DNA of 64,000 nt from Stemphylium vesicarium. Taxonomy: Eukaryota; Ascomycota; Dothideomycetes; Pleosporales; Pleosporaceae. Shown piece by piece: positions 12,144 to 25,049 of the stretch. The position numbers and the translations under genes were made by a program. The stretch is from contig QXCR01000041.1 in the NCBI GenBank assembly GCA_004380135.1, forward strand, positions 248,001-312,000, in the 5' to 3' direction. The first letter of the stretch is position 1; every line of letters begins with the position of its first letter. Below the pieces are notes generated by a model. It was not told the origin of the DNA. It saw nothing but the letters and a program-made list of their open reading frames with translations, and did not search any database.

Positions 12144-15100
12144 CTATCGCGCCTGAACGGGGACGCTGTTAACACTGTGCGTGCTAACCTGCATGTGATG
12201 CTGGTGCTGGTGCTGGTGCTGATGCTGCTGTTGCATCTGACCCATAACAAGCTCATCACTGCCAAAAGTCCAATCACTCACGCCACGGAAGCCACCCTCC
12301 TGAGACTCAGCCTTGCCAGCACCGAAAGCCTTAGCATCCCACTTCTCAGTTCCCTCGATGCCCTTCCACTTGGCCTCAGTGCCGAAAGCGCGGAAGAGCA
12401 GGGCGTTGAGGCGCTCGTACTCGGTGTACGACTTGGGCCAGCCGCCGTAGCGCTGGTAGGCCAGCTTGAGGAGGTGGAGGTGCTTGAGCGCGGTTGCAGA
12501 TTGGTCGACGGTGTTTGCATCGACGGCTTCGGCGCTGGGTGCGTTGGGCGCGTTCTTGACGTTGACGCCTTCTCGGGCGAGGAGCTGGGCGGTGGTGTCC
12601 ATCTCGTCGTCATCGTCGTCGTCGTTGGTGTTGGCGTTGGCGGAGCTGTTGACGATGACGCGAAGGACATCCTCGTGCACCATGATGGCCTTCTTGAAGT
12701 AGTCTTGCGCCATGCCGGCAGTCTTCTCGCCCTTGGCGGCCTGGGCCTGGTAGGTCTGGCCAGCAGAGGTGTACAGTTGCGCGAGAAGCTCGTACGCCTC
12801 GATGGTGACGGGTGCACGTGGGCCGTGGGCGCGGCGCATGTTGTACGAAATGTCTTCGGCGAGACGGATAGCCTTGACGGGGTGGCCGGAGAGGTAGCGA
12901 GCACAGATGAGACGGCGACCGAGGTTGAGAAGGACTTCGGCGGGCCATGTGCGCTGCGCGTCGCGGGTCTGCCAGAGGGTGGTGAGCAGCCACTCGAGGG
13001 TATCGTAGTCTTGCTGCTCGCCAAGGAGGGCGGAGAGTTGGCTCAAGTCGTACAGCTGGATCTGAGCAAAGTTGATCTTGAGGTTCTTGCAAATCTCGAA
13101 GATCTTCTTCACGATGCGGTTGGACAAGTCCAGCATCTTCTTGCGCAGGGTAGCATCGGGACACTTCTCGCTGGGGTCACGACCAACAAGGAGGGAGGCA
13201 AGCTTGAAGCCCATGCCAATGGCTTGTGGGCCGTTGTAACCATCGTGCTTGCTGGAGAAGAGGAAGCCCAGGTTGGCGATATCGTATGCCTCGTGGAACT
13301 TCTTCTCCTTGACGAGCTTGCTGACACTCTGGTTGCTTGAGAGGATGACCGAGCGGATGAAATCCTTGTTGCGACCGTGACTGAGGTAGTCAAGGATGCC
13401 AATGATGAAGATACGAGGAGATTCCTTGCTGAAATCCTTCAGGTCCGCCGCATCGCGCTTGGCGAAGAGATCGACAGACTGATCTTCCACGATGGAGACC
13501 ATCTCCTTTTGGCCATTGCGGCGCAAAAAGTACCTGAGTGGGGCAGCCGCCAACAGGATGTTGGTCAGGCTCTCGTTGTCCTTCAATGTCTTGTGGAACT
13601 GCACCCAGTAGATGTACTCCATGGTCAGCTCGGCATAGATCTCCGAGAAGGTGATACTGAGGTCCTTGCGGAGATTGTATTGAAGAGATGCGAGGAATGC
13701 AAGAGTGGCGCGTCCAGTCTTGGTCAAGTCGAATGACCACTTGGATGCATTCCTGGAGTCCTTGGCACAGATCTGGCGGTGAAGTTCTTGAGCCATGCTT
13801 TGCGCAGTGCTGACCTGATCAATGGCCTGCAAAGTGGAAGCGATCGAAGCAGCGTATTCGATCTGCTGCTGCGACGTTACTTCCTTACTGGTCTCAATCT
13901 CTGAAACGTATCCCGAGACAAACTTGGTGATCTTCTGGACCGCGACGTCCTTCTTATCTTGACGCGAGTAGAGAGTCGCCAGCTGTTGTAGAGCTGTAAG
14001 AGAAGACTCATGGCGATAACCACTCTTGATAGACTCTTCGAAGTGAGATTCACTCCTCTCCACGGCGTGCTTCATAGTCTGAGCCTCCATCTTGTGGGAC
14101 GACTTCATTTGCTGGGTGTAGAGAGATGACAAAGAGTTGTTGATCTCGGTGATAGTGGTAGTGGACAACGTCTTCTTACCCGATTGGGACACTGCTGTGT
14201 AGAGGGAATAGGCTTCCGACAAGTGTTGCTCATTGCTCTCAGAGACTTGAGCAAGACACAATGTTGCGTTGACAGCGATGGTTGATTCTGCGCCGAACAC
14301 CGCAATGGAAGTCTCGCGGTATTCCTTGGTGACATTGTACAGCTCAGACCAGCTAGCCTTCGTCTCCTCGAGGCATTGGTAGTATCGCTCGTACAGGGTC
14401 TCGACGTACTTGGTGTCGGAGAAGGTTGTATGCTCCTTTGTCTGCTTGACGAACGTGTGCCAAAGGGTCCGGTAGAAGGTCACAGCCTCAGCATACCGGC
14501 GGTCCTCCCAATACGTCACAGTGACCACCTGAAGAGCATCTAACGCGTCCTTGTGGCACAGAACAGAATCCTTGTTGAGGGCCACCAGGATTTGGAGATA
14601 GTAATCAAGCCAATATCCGTGGTTTCTGGGGTGATTGCGGCATCTGCGAGCTAACTCATACAATGTATCGATGGTGAGAGCGTGCGTGTGACCCAATCGC
14701 GCACGATACACGACGAGGATTTCTTGAAAGGTACTGATGGCCTTGTCCGCATAGCCATGCTTGTCGTAGAAGTCGATCAGAAGCTTCTTCGACTTGTCGA
14801 AGATCGCTTTATCAACCTTCTCGGTGATAAGGACGGCGCGGAAGAATCGGCTGTACACATCGTCGACCTTTTCGAACTGTCGCATTTGCAAGTAGCATTC
14901 CGCAAGGTACTCGACGAGTTCAACCGACTCTTGCGTGAAGGATGTAGCCATTGTAACATCGTGTATGGAAGTCGCGAGGAAGGAAGACCAGGTGCGTTGT
15001 AGTGTAGCATGGATGACAGAGATCGCAGCCGTGTAGTTCTTCTTTTTGATGTACTCGAGCGTGAGCTGCTTGACCTTAGAAACGGTACTCGCTTCGAGGG

Positions 15101-18100
15101 TCTCAGAAGCAGAGAGAGTGTTCAGTAACACTTCTTGGTATGTTGACTCTGATATTTCAACAGTGCCGGTGGTTATGATGCGCTTGGAGGTCTCAGAGAT
15201 TTCCCTGCTGATCTCGCTGGATGAGTGGGACTCTTCCCTACTCGTGTTGTGGCTGTGATAGTAGGAATTTGCGAACTTGAGGATAGAGAGTGACTGTGCG
15301 AGCATGTCATGCGTCTGCATTTCCTTGGAGACTTGTCTGAGGCGAGAGACAATGCTTTCCGAGAAAGACAGCTGGTGAGACTCGTACTGCTGCCAGACTG
15401 AAGAAAGTATCGCCGCTGACTCACGCCTTTCGTTACGGTTCTTCTTGAACTGTGAGAAAGCGGTCGCAATCTCGATGTTCTTCTCATGCCACTCAATGGC
15501 CATGACGGTACGGCACTTGGACGAAACCTCCATCCACAACTCGACATATAGGCGTTCCACCATGTCAAATTCCTTACGGTGGAGAAATTCCTGGATCTTG
15601 CTAAGCTGTGTCTCAACCCACGAGAGAGTAATCGCTCCGATAACTTCCTCATCGACTTCATCGCCGGAAGAAAAGCCCCAGCCGGGCTCGATATCTCCAC
15701 GTCCCGCCACAGGCTTGAATACAATCTCGCCGCCTCCATAGTAGGAGTCGTCGCCGGGGCGTGGCCCCGATGAACCCGGTCCGCCAGAGATGCGCTCTAT
15801 CAAGCGATAGATCTTCAACGAGTTCTCTTTCTCGTTGATTGATTCATACAGCTGCTGAAGCTGCTGATATGTCTGAACAACCAGCTGAGAAGAACTACCG
15901 TATTGGGTCTCGTATGAGGTAACCAGAACCAACAAGATCTGCTCGCGATGCGTGATGATCTCAGTCCTTGTAGTGGAAGTATGATGCTTCGTAATTTCCA
16001 AAAACTGAGTCGCACATTCGATGGTCAAAGGATGAATGGGCGACAAAGCCTCCTTGCTGATGGTGGTGCAAATATGGAAATACTTTGCGGCATCTGTAGT
16101 ATTGGACACTATCAGGTAGCTCGTTGCGATGGAAAGGTACGTCTGGAGAACGGCCGGGTGGTTCTTCGTGAACAACGTCTCGCGAACTTTTCCAACCAGC
16201 TTCTGCAATTCCAAAGCCTGAGGAACCGGCAACTGCATGTTCCAGCAGCTCGATTCAAGGATTGAAAGCATGGTGGTCTCGGGGAAGACTTTTTGGAGCT
16301 CGGTGGTTGGCTTGAACTCGCCAGAGGGCTTAGGAGCCAAAGGAGATTGCTGCAGATGCAGGGCCCAGTACCTCACTGCGTACTCGAGGAAGCGGTGCTG
16401 TTTGAACAAGTTGTCTGGGGTGGACGGATCGGACGTGTCAAACGTTGGGTCGGCCCTGCTATCCTTGAGGACAGACTTGGAATAAGCCAAGACTCGGAGA
16501 AGTAGGTCTGTCTCGCTGTCCTTGAGTGGGATGGGGACCTTGCCAGTAGATGCCAGGTCATGCAGGGTGGAGTGGATGACAGGGTGCTTGAATCGAACGA
16601 TGCGCTGATGTAATGTGAAGAACGGCTCCAGAGTTCGGAACATCTGGTTGATGTTGACACCCTTGTCAGAAACAGTGCCACGCTGTACATCAACCGAAAA
16701 CAAGATCTGGATCTCCTCCATGGTAAGAGGTCGTTCAGCAGCCAATACCCAAGATAGCAAAGTTTTTCCTTCGTCGGAGGGGTTCAGCTGCTTGAAAAGG
16801 CTGGTGACAAGGTCGGATACAGATGGTTTAGAAGATTCAATGCTCTCCAAAGTTTTAGTGAATGCTTCGGGAGACTTCTGGCCGTTGAGCAGCTCACAGA
16901 CCAAGGTGATTCGCAGGAAGGAACCGTTGGCCATGTTGATGATTCGATCCAGTAGCTGTTCTTGGTCAAGAGCCCGCTGGCCGTGGAAGTGGTGATTGTG
17001 AATCAGGGCTCGTAAGGCAACGGCGTGAAGATCATCTCGCACATCCTCCCGCGTGATTTCGTGATGCAGGCCCATAGACGGAGATGATAGCTTCATCGAA
17101 GAAGACATCGTGACCAGCCTGACGCCACGGCCCTGCTGAGTCACCTTGGCCAGCTTCTCCAGTAAGCCAGCAGAGCTGAAGCCGCCCATGGCTTGCACAG
17201 ATGCGCTCTTTGAGTCTGCAATCTCGTCAAGGCCATCGACAACAATGACAAGCTCGTTGCTACCAGCAACAGGGCTCTGGAGAGTCTCTCCCAAGGCATG
17301 CCAGAGACATTCTTCGTAAGCCTTGATGTCTTCTGAGCTTCGACATTGGCTATACGCTCGGAACAATGCCCAATACATGCTCATGTTGCCGACGCGGAGG
17401 TTCAACAGTTGGTATAGCAAAGACTTCACCACTGCCAGGGAGGTAGCGGCGGTAGGAATGTCTGGAGACAAGGAACAGAAGAGCGTGTCGTATTGCTGGC
17501 GGTTCATGGGCCGCTGTAGACGCTCAACGATAGAACCAGCAAGGGTAGTCTTGCCCGCGCCTGACTGACCAGTCACCAAGAAGATCCTACTGTCGCTTTG
17601 GAAAAACTTGGTGAGGTGCTTATTAAACCACAAGCAAGTAAATTCCTGGAGGGTAATGGAGTTAGCGCATGTTTTCTTGTTGACGAAACAAGTCACAAAC
17701 GTACCGCTTGGTTATCGACATAAGTCTCGTGGTCTCTGGTGATGGCAGCAATGACTCGGTCTTGAGAAGCCAACCACCGGCTGAGATGTTGCACATCAAT
17801 GCCTTCTTCCTCTTCGAAAGCCTCGTTCTCGATTTGTGATTGCCAAATCAATTCAATCACAGTGTTCTGACGAGTACGGAACGACTCAATCGTCTCGCCG
17901 AACTGTTCAAAGATATCCAAGCTAGTAGAGCCAGTTGACATTCCTTAATAGTTAGCACACGGATTGGAGAAGACTTTGGGGATTTTTGGCACATACCCTT
18001 GGCAACGTAGTAGAATTGGATGCCAACGTCGACTACGAGGCTGATGAGGTCTGCGTACAAGAGACAGATCTGCTCGCGGATCTCAGCACTTGCGGCCAAG

Positions 18101-19270
18101 AGCTCTGAACGGTGCAACACCGAGTGGAACGACATGGCGAACTTGTAAAAGATCGAGAAGGCCTTGTCGAGAGCTTCGGAGTTGTGATGGCTGAGCTCAA
18201 GGAGCAGCTGGGCGTGACCGTAACCGACAATGGCCGCAGAGCTGCTGTTATGAGCAAAAGGCTGAATGGCTTGCTCAAAGTTGTGCAGTTGCTCCGCGAA
18301 ATACAGCGCACGGATGAGCACTTTGTCCCACCGACTTCCCTTGTGAGGAAGTGTGGTGAGGCGCTCTGATCTAATCCACTCGAGAAACGAGACATAGGTA
18401 ACATCGCGGATGTTCTCATGTGCGACGCCAAGAGCCTTTTTGCTACGCTCAGCCAGAGCAGTAGCAGAATCCTGGACAAACAGATTCTGGTAGTTTCCAG
18501 CACCATTCATACGCTTCTTGGGCGATTTCATGATGCTGAAGTTTCCGCTTGTTGCGCGGGAAGATGCGAAGGACGGTAGGCGATCTTTGGAACGGAAGAG
18601 TGCCCCAGGTGAATCCAAGGGGGAGAGTGCATTGGCACCGTTCGGGCCGTTCGGACCGCTCAGGCGTCCGGAGTTAGAGAGTCTGACGGACATTGCGCTT
18701 GGTCGGGAGGGTTGTGGGGTACTGCGCGTGATGGAGAAGTGTGTCGAGAGATTGGACACGACAGAGTATCGTTGAGGGGTAGGAGATGGCGGGCTGTCCG
18801 GTAGATGGGGCAGTCCAGTGGTAGTATCCTTACTAGACCCGGAACCTTCGGGGAGGGTAGGCTGAGGAGTGGTAGGCCTGGTGTTGCCGCCTGTAGATAC
18901 AGATGGAACAATAAGCTCAGGTGCGGGGAGTGACCTGGAGTTGCTTGACGCAGACTGAGTGTTGGCCGGAGGCTCAGAGACTGACTGGGTCTGCACGGTA
19001 GATGTAGCTTGTGAAGAGTAGCTAACTTCTGGTGCGGATGGGCGAGCTTTAGTCACTGGTGAACGTGACAAGGAGAAGCGCTTCTTGATGGGTGGAGGTG
19101 ATGAAGCGGTGCTAGACTCAATGGAAGAGATAGATGGGGTGCGTCTATCTGTATCTTGAGTGTCTTCGTTGGTATGGGAGGAGCGCTTCTTCTTGTGTTT
19201 TTCTAGCAATTAGCTGTTAGCATGTGTGAGGTGCGAAGTGGTGGGTTGACCAACTGAATAAATGCAGCAT
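12144..19270 (-). CDS. NACHT NTPase with TPR-like tail (NLR-like)
   Basis: Four exons: 19270-19255, 19202-17997, 17943-17705 and 17645-12144 (2320 aa). The introns are 52, 53 and 59 bp, and each has a GCTAAC branch site. The first exon is only 16 nt (donor GTTGGT), so the start is less certain than the rest. N-terminus: basic, then about 230 residues of Ser/Pro/Thr-rich disorder, then a helical pre-NACHT domain (about 240-480, with LLELSHHNSEALDKAFSIFY). NACHT follows: P-loop GQSGAGKTT at 513-521 and Walker B LVIVVDGLDE at 619-628. The rest, about 1300 residues, is alpha-helical with repeated Tyr/Ala-rich helix pairs like TPRs. The tail is a Gln/His repeat. Fungal STAND proteins of this plan are linked to non-self recognition, but a conserved housekeeping scaffold role is equally possible. 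No effector domain is recognisable. Confidence 0.85.
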
Positions 19271-22200
19271 GTGGATGTGGCAGCAAGAATACAGAACCTA
19301 TGCAGTGCAGGTCATGTCTATAAATCATAAAACCCTCCAAAGCTATGGTCAATTGAGGTCGAGCTCACAGGTCAGAAGCGGGGCGCGTATGCCTGCATGG
19401 TATCGATCGTCGGGCTGTCATCATAGCCTTCAGATGCCGGAGCATTCTCAATGTATCCGTGCTGGTACATACATGAGCTAGATCAGCTAGGCCAGGATAA
19501 AGATATGTCAGAAGCCCCAAAAGTGGTTTGGGCCGATAATGCAGGTCGGCGATCATGCATCAGAATCGAGACGAGAAGCTTGGAATTCGGTCTCTGACAT
19601 AAGTGACCGCACTAACGCGCACGCATATTTGATAGAGTCCACCACATTGTGGCCGTGGGGTGCGGCGCATGTTCCGTTGGCAGCTGAACCAGGCAAAGCA
19701 ACTGGAGATGCAAGGGGGATGGAGAATGCTGTGGAGCGCCGTAGTCATTGCGATGCCACCAAATGCCAGGATAGATAGAAAATGAATCCTGAGAGCTGAT
19801 GCTCAAACACGCACGAGCCTAGAGAGTTGTTAATACCGACAATCAAAGGATCTTGTAAGATTAGATTATGGTTTCCAGTAGCTGATTGATCCAAAGCATT
19901 GCGGACATGGAGCATGCTGCCGCAATCAGCAAATGTGTACAGGCGGCTTAAACGTTTCCCATTCGTTGGAACCGATTGGGATCTACAACACGACTAGGTT
20001 ATGCAAGAGCAATATGCAGTGTAGCGGTAGATTGAAGTGCGGGTTGGGTCAGTTAGTCAGTCACATCCATGACGCATTTCCCACAAAAAGACAATGAGAG
20101 AGTCCAGCCCTTGGTCCCCAGAGTATGGCCGGTGAGAATGCAGTAAAAGCACAGCTTCGGAACAAGCTCCGCGGAGGCAGCCCAGGTACCTGGAAGCGTC
20201 CTTTTAACAAGATTCTTTAGACGAAGAGAGGCAGGTGGTGGGTTCTGTTCACAGTGGTCGGCGAGCACACATGTTCGAAGCCGAGGCGGGAGACTCACTA
20301 AGTTGATACAGATCCCCCGTCGAAAGCGGGGGTGGCCGAATCGCAACAGCGTGGGCAAGGTGTCGTAGGCAAAAAGTAGCGCATCTCAGCAAAGGACAGG
20401 TGGTGGATGCGCGGGTGGAGGAACGGTCCTCCCGCTTTTTGGTTAAGCGGCCCACTGGCGTCACATCCTCGCCGACATGCGCAAGCCACGGGTACGATCA
20501 GCGACTGGCATCATCGATGGGCGGCCCGCTAAGCTGAGGAATAGCCAGGCTCAGCGACAAGGGCAGGTTGCCAGTGCCTGTGATTCGATTATCGGCGGCC
20601 GAGTCGTCTGCGCCATCTGCCATGTAGCATCTCGCAACGATGCTGGCTCCCACCGCAGAGAGCTCGCTTATCGACCCGCGGCAGCATGTCCGGGGATATG
20701 CTCGTCGGCGCTGGGACGACACCGGCAGTACACCGGTCGGGGGATTTTCCAAGCACCATGTGAATGGGGTCTGGGATGGTCGCTGTGAAGCTGATGGCCA
20801 GCCAGCCTTTCACCCAACGACAGCTTCTTTTTCTCTCTCCTTGCTGTGCGATTGCTCCACCAGACATTGGCAACTTCCTTTTGGACGAGACTCATCGCTA
20901 CGTCATGCAGGTCCTCCGCACCATTGGCTGCAGATCCCTGCCTCCACCTCTCCACTTAGCTCCGCCTTTCTGCATCTCACATAGTTACTTTAGACGAACG
21001 CGCATCCTACCTTGACTCTTTGCGGACAGCAAGCCCTGCAGCATTCCTCATTTGGAGCCCCATCAATGCCACCGCCCACGTTTGGATCGACAATCGTACT
21101 GGCATCGCAACATCGGGCCTTCCGGCAGCAGCATCGGAACCCGCCTCGTGTCCCTACGCATCAACACAAATCTCCAGCCCGCCATGGGGCATTTCCAATA
21201 CTCATCGTGTCTTGCTTTTTGGCATCCACACTCAGGTACCCTGCACAGCCCACGCACAGAATCGAAGCTTGGACGTAGCCCAACCCTGCGCCAGCCGACC
21301 CCCTTCAGCATACACACGCAGTTGTTTTGGCGTACTGCCTGCTGCGTTTCAAACGGTGACCCTTGGACGCCCATCAACGGGAAAGTTCGTTTCTTCTTAG
21401 TGCAAATGCGACGGTGCAAGGCTAGTCTACCTCAACTGGACATTTTGTGGTCTCATATCCTCCGATCCTACGAGAACATTCGGTACTTTGGTAGGTAAAC
21501 TATTGAATCGAGGTGCTAGACTATCAAGACACACGCCCTTCGTCCCATCAATTTGCTCTCTTCTGTCGTCACTAACGCTAACGGAAGAATAGTCACACCA
21601 CGTACCTTTCATCATCCTTACATGTCTCACGCAAGTAATTAACCGTACAAATCCATGCCGACGATCAAGAAAGTTCCGCTCTTTCCGAGCTTCCATCTGT
21701 TTTGGTTGGGTGATCGTATACCCTGATAGAAAGCGGAGCCTGCCGTGTCATGCCAGAGTTGATAGTTTGCGCTTGCTTGCCCGCAGATGCTTCGGGAGCA
21801 GCCTGCCTACAGCGATCAATTAGTCCGTCCCCACTTCCTCGGGTGCTCCGTCTTCTTGTTTTCTAGCCCTTAGCCATATTGATTGGCCACTCACCCCGGT
21901 GCATAGAAATTGGTTTGCTTGACCGGGGTGGGGCGATCATTTTGCTGCACTGCCTGATGGCGTCGGACATCAGGCTGATCCACTATGATCAGCATTGACG
22001 AAGCACACTTTCAGCTGAGCACTTGCAACACAAGTGGGAACGACTCCAGAACGTGACATGATGAAATGGTGCATTGCTTTCACCGTGCCGATCTAACAGT
22101 GCAGTCAATTCGGCTCTTCACACACATCTTGTAGCGCAGACGGCATCAGTCCTGACCCGTAAAGGCAAAGCTCCGTTGGAGGTGTGCAGTCGGGTGTTTT

Positions 22201-23534
22201 ATCCGGCGGCAGCCAACATGATCGCTTTATGGCGCCGGCAAAGCATTTACAACCACTAGTTCAAGCACATGTCAGCCTGTCAGTGCAGAAGAATACCATG
22301 TGATTCTCACTGTGTACGCTCAACTGCTTGTTGGATTGAAAGCGACGCCCCCTTGCAACCATACATCTACCTTTTCTTTTTATGAAGTCACAGCCTAAAG
22401 CCCGGCTCCTCCGACATACATATCACAAAAGCCCAACCCATCATTTGCCTTTGCTCATATTCATAGTGCCGCAATGGCGGAGAACAATGCTCTCGTCACT
22501 CTTTTCTGTTTGTCCTGACTGTCTCGAACAAGTTACCAGAACACCATTCGGGATTGAGACTTGCTTGTTATTTGTTGCAACTCACCGAAACGATATGCAC
22601 CTTATATACCCTGACCTTCTCACGCGACATCCTACAGGCCCATGTATACTGTGCGGCTAAGCCGCCACCAAGTTTCGCTGATTACTTTTCAATCGGCCTT
22701 CGTCGTACTCCCGCCCGAGGGTTGGATGAGTATTCCTATTGTTCTCTCCTGCATTGTACCTTGCTCGTACGTGGCCGTCCTCTCCTGGTGACACGACGCT
22801 TGCATGATGCGGGTTCAAATGGGCAAAGGACCCTGACCTTATTCCGGCTGTGCATGCACCGTGCGTATTCGCTTGCCACGCATGCGTCGGAGGAACCTCG
22901 ACGACCGCCCGAGTGCGGGGAAGCCGATTCTCTACACCCTTTGACAATGGCATGTCTTTCTTTCTGCTGCAACGTGAATGTGCGACACCATCCATCAGGT
23001 CTGCTGGCTGGTTGCAACGCTACGACAACACGCAGGGACCCGGAGCCTAGATGCCTCGTTTCGCAGCTTACCCCAACAAAGATGATTTTTCTTACCTTTG
23101 TGTATCTCTCGTGCTTCAGTCACTGCATATACATCGTATGTGGTGATTCCCAACAAGTGCCTTTATTTACTGGCGTGAGGCACTGATGGACGGTGGCGTC
23201 GCTCAATGCCGAACACCTATCTCTAGACGCTGACTACCCCGCCCATGTGCCCCGCATCTAGCATGTATAGATCAGGACCTGGCCAACCACGGCATTCTAT
23301 GTTGTCGCCCTAGACTCGCAAGATAGGCGTCGGAATGATTCCGACAATTCGGCTTACATCACTCGGGAAGGGGAAATGATTGAAGTCCGAGGTAGCGTCC
23401 TTGCGGCTGTGACTGATCACAGTTTGACTTATTTTTACTCTTTGACAGTCATCTGCATTTGCAGTCGCTTTCTTCTCTTCGCCCATTTTCTTTCAGCATT
23501 GAACCTCCGCCAATCTTGTGCAGCGCCCCTCAAA
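19271..23534. other. Long gene-free interval (4.3 kb)
   Basis: This is the largest non-repetitive gap in the window, between the divergent starts of the NACHT gene and the aldolase-like gene. Open frames up to 210 codons exist (22554-23186 +), but they are rich in Cys, His, Arg and Leu in random mixtures, lack motifs, and overlap frames on the other strand. There is a small perfect hairpin at about 20313-20331 (CCCCCG / CGGGGG). Base composition is ordinary, with no RIP signature. I cannot support a gene. Confidence 0.45.
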
Positions 23535-24469
23535 ATGTCTCCTCCATCAGCAACTGAGCCCCAGGCGGGCGACGAGGCAAAGGCAAACACGGTTGCGCCT
23601 AATGAGCCAGGCCTGAACCAGAAAGACGGACAGCAAGAGATGCTCAAGTTTCCTAGGCCGCCAAAGTTTGACGATCCATACAAGGAGCGTGCGTATCTGA
23701 AGGGTCGTCTCGCCGCGGCTTTTCGCATCTTCGGCAAGTACGGCTTTGATGAAGGCGTAGCAGGCCACATCACTCTCAGGGTTAGTTACAAGCTCTTGGT
23801 AGCAGAACAAAAGATGTTGATACTGTAAAGGATCCGGTGGACCCAACTACTTTTTGGGTCAACCCTTTCGGCGTGGCATTTAGCATGATCAAGTCCTCTG
23901 ACCTCATCCTCGTAAATGCCAAAGGCGATGTTATTGATGGCGGAGAATGCCGACTTTTGAACACGGCAGCATACATGATCCACCATGCCGTCCATTCGGC
24001 TCGCCCAGATGTTGTCGCCGCCGCACACTCGCACTCGATCTACGGTCGCGCGTTCTGCGCACTTGGCCGCAAATTAGACACGATCACGCAGGATTCATGC
24101 GCCTTTCACAATGACCACGTAATTTACGAGTCGTTCAATGGCATTGTGCTCGCTGAAGAGGAGGGCAAGAACATTGCAAAGTGTCTCGGTGACAAGAAGG
24201 CCGCGTTGCTACAGAACCACGGCCTGTTGACTGTCGGCAAGAGCGTAGAGGAGGCGGTGTTTTGGTTTGTGAGCATGGAGAAGTGTTGTCATGCGCAACT
24301 AATGGCGGATGCTGCGGCAGCTGGGCGTGGAAGTGAGACGGTCAAGATTACTGAGGAGGACGCGGTTTACACACGTAAGACTGTGGGAAGTTCGCTGGCA
24401 GGATGGTTCAGCGCGAAACCGATGTTTGATGTTATCCACAAGGAGACGAATGGCGAGTATCTTGAATAG
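23535..24469 (+). CDS. Class II aldolase/adducin family protein
   Basis: Two exons: 23535-23780 and 23831-24469 (294 aa), joined in phase 0 across a 50-bp intron (donor GTTAGT, acceptor AAAG). The open frame extends upstream to 23376, but the ATG at 23535 starts a typical hydrophilic N-terminus; the upstream part is hydrophobic and Cys-rich and probably untranslated. Landmarks of the family: GHITLR at the exon junction, WVNPFG, then the Zn-binding His pair in AAHSHSIYG (about residues 148 and 150) and a third His in QNHGLL. The metal ligands are present. Fungal members (Mug14-like) have no settled substrate; the bacterial relatives are L-fuculose-phosphate aldolases. The function beyond the fold is therefore not assigned. 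Confidence 0.9.
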
Positions 24470-25049
24470 TTCTTTAGTGCACAAGTGAACATAGTTGTAT
24501 GAAGAAACATTATAGCTACAATGTGTCGGGTCAGATTAATGATCATACGGGACAAGAGTCGCGCCGTCAAAGCTCATTCTAGGCCCCACCGGCTGCCCGT
24601 TAACTCCGCCCAGTGTCGGCAGACAAAGTCAAAACATTCAACAGGATTATCAGTCTTTGTACCATCCACGTGCACGCAACGCGTATTGAAGCAGTCATGA
24701 TGGCCGGTTAAAATTTGCGGGCTACATGCATGGTTGCCAAGGACATGTATACCGAAGACCAATAACACGACCCTCACGAAGCACTTTGTCTCTGCGCGAA
24801 ACTTTGAACCGGCGATGGTGTCATAGCCTACTGCAGGGACGCAAACCCACAGCTGGACCCTGGAGCGCGTGCATCATCACTCGGCCAAACGCCGCTGCTA
24901 AATGCTTACCTTGGTCCGGAAATTGTCGCGAACCCATTGATCCCAGACTTTTTTCTCCTGACTCTCTTCAAGTACTGCAACGCGTTTCCCATAGTCGCTG
25001 TGACTTGACCACGGCTGCACGCAACAAACCATCCCATCCTTAGCGGGTC
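24470..25049. other. Intergenic region
   Basis: This 580 bp region carries the 3' flank of the aldolase-like gene and the promoter of the histidine-phosphatase gene. No open frame has family motifs. Confidence 0.45.

Noticed and set aside
12177..13340. 387-codon open frame on the plus strand
   Set aside because: It is the antisense shadow of the NACHT gene's final exon; Val/Leu/Gly-rich composition reflects codon bias of the real gene and no motif is present.
22554..23186. 210-codon plus-strand open frame in the 4.3 kb gap
   Set aside because: Cys/His/Arg/Leu mixture without domain, start context or splice neighbours; overlaps minus-strand frames of similar length, so chance is likely.
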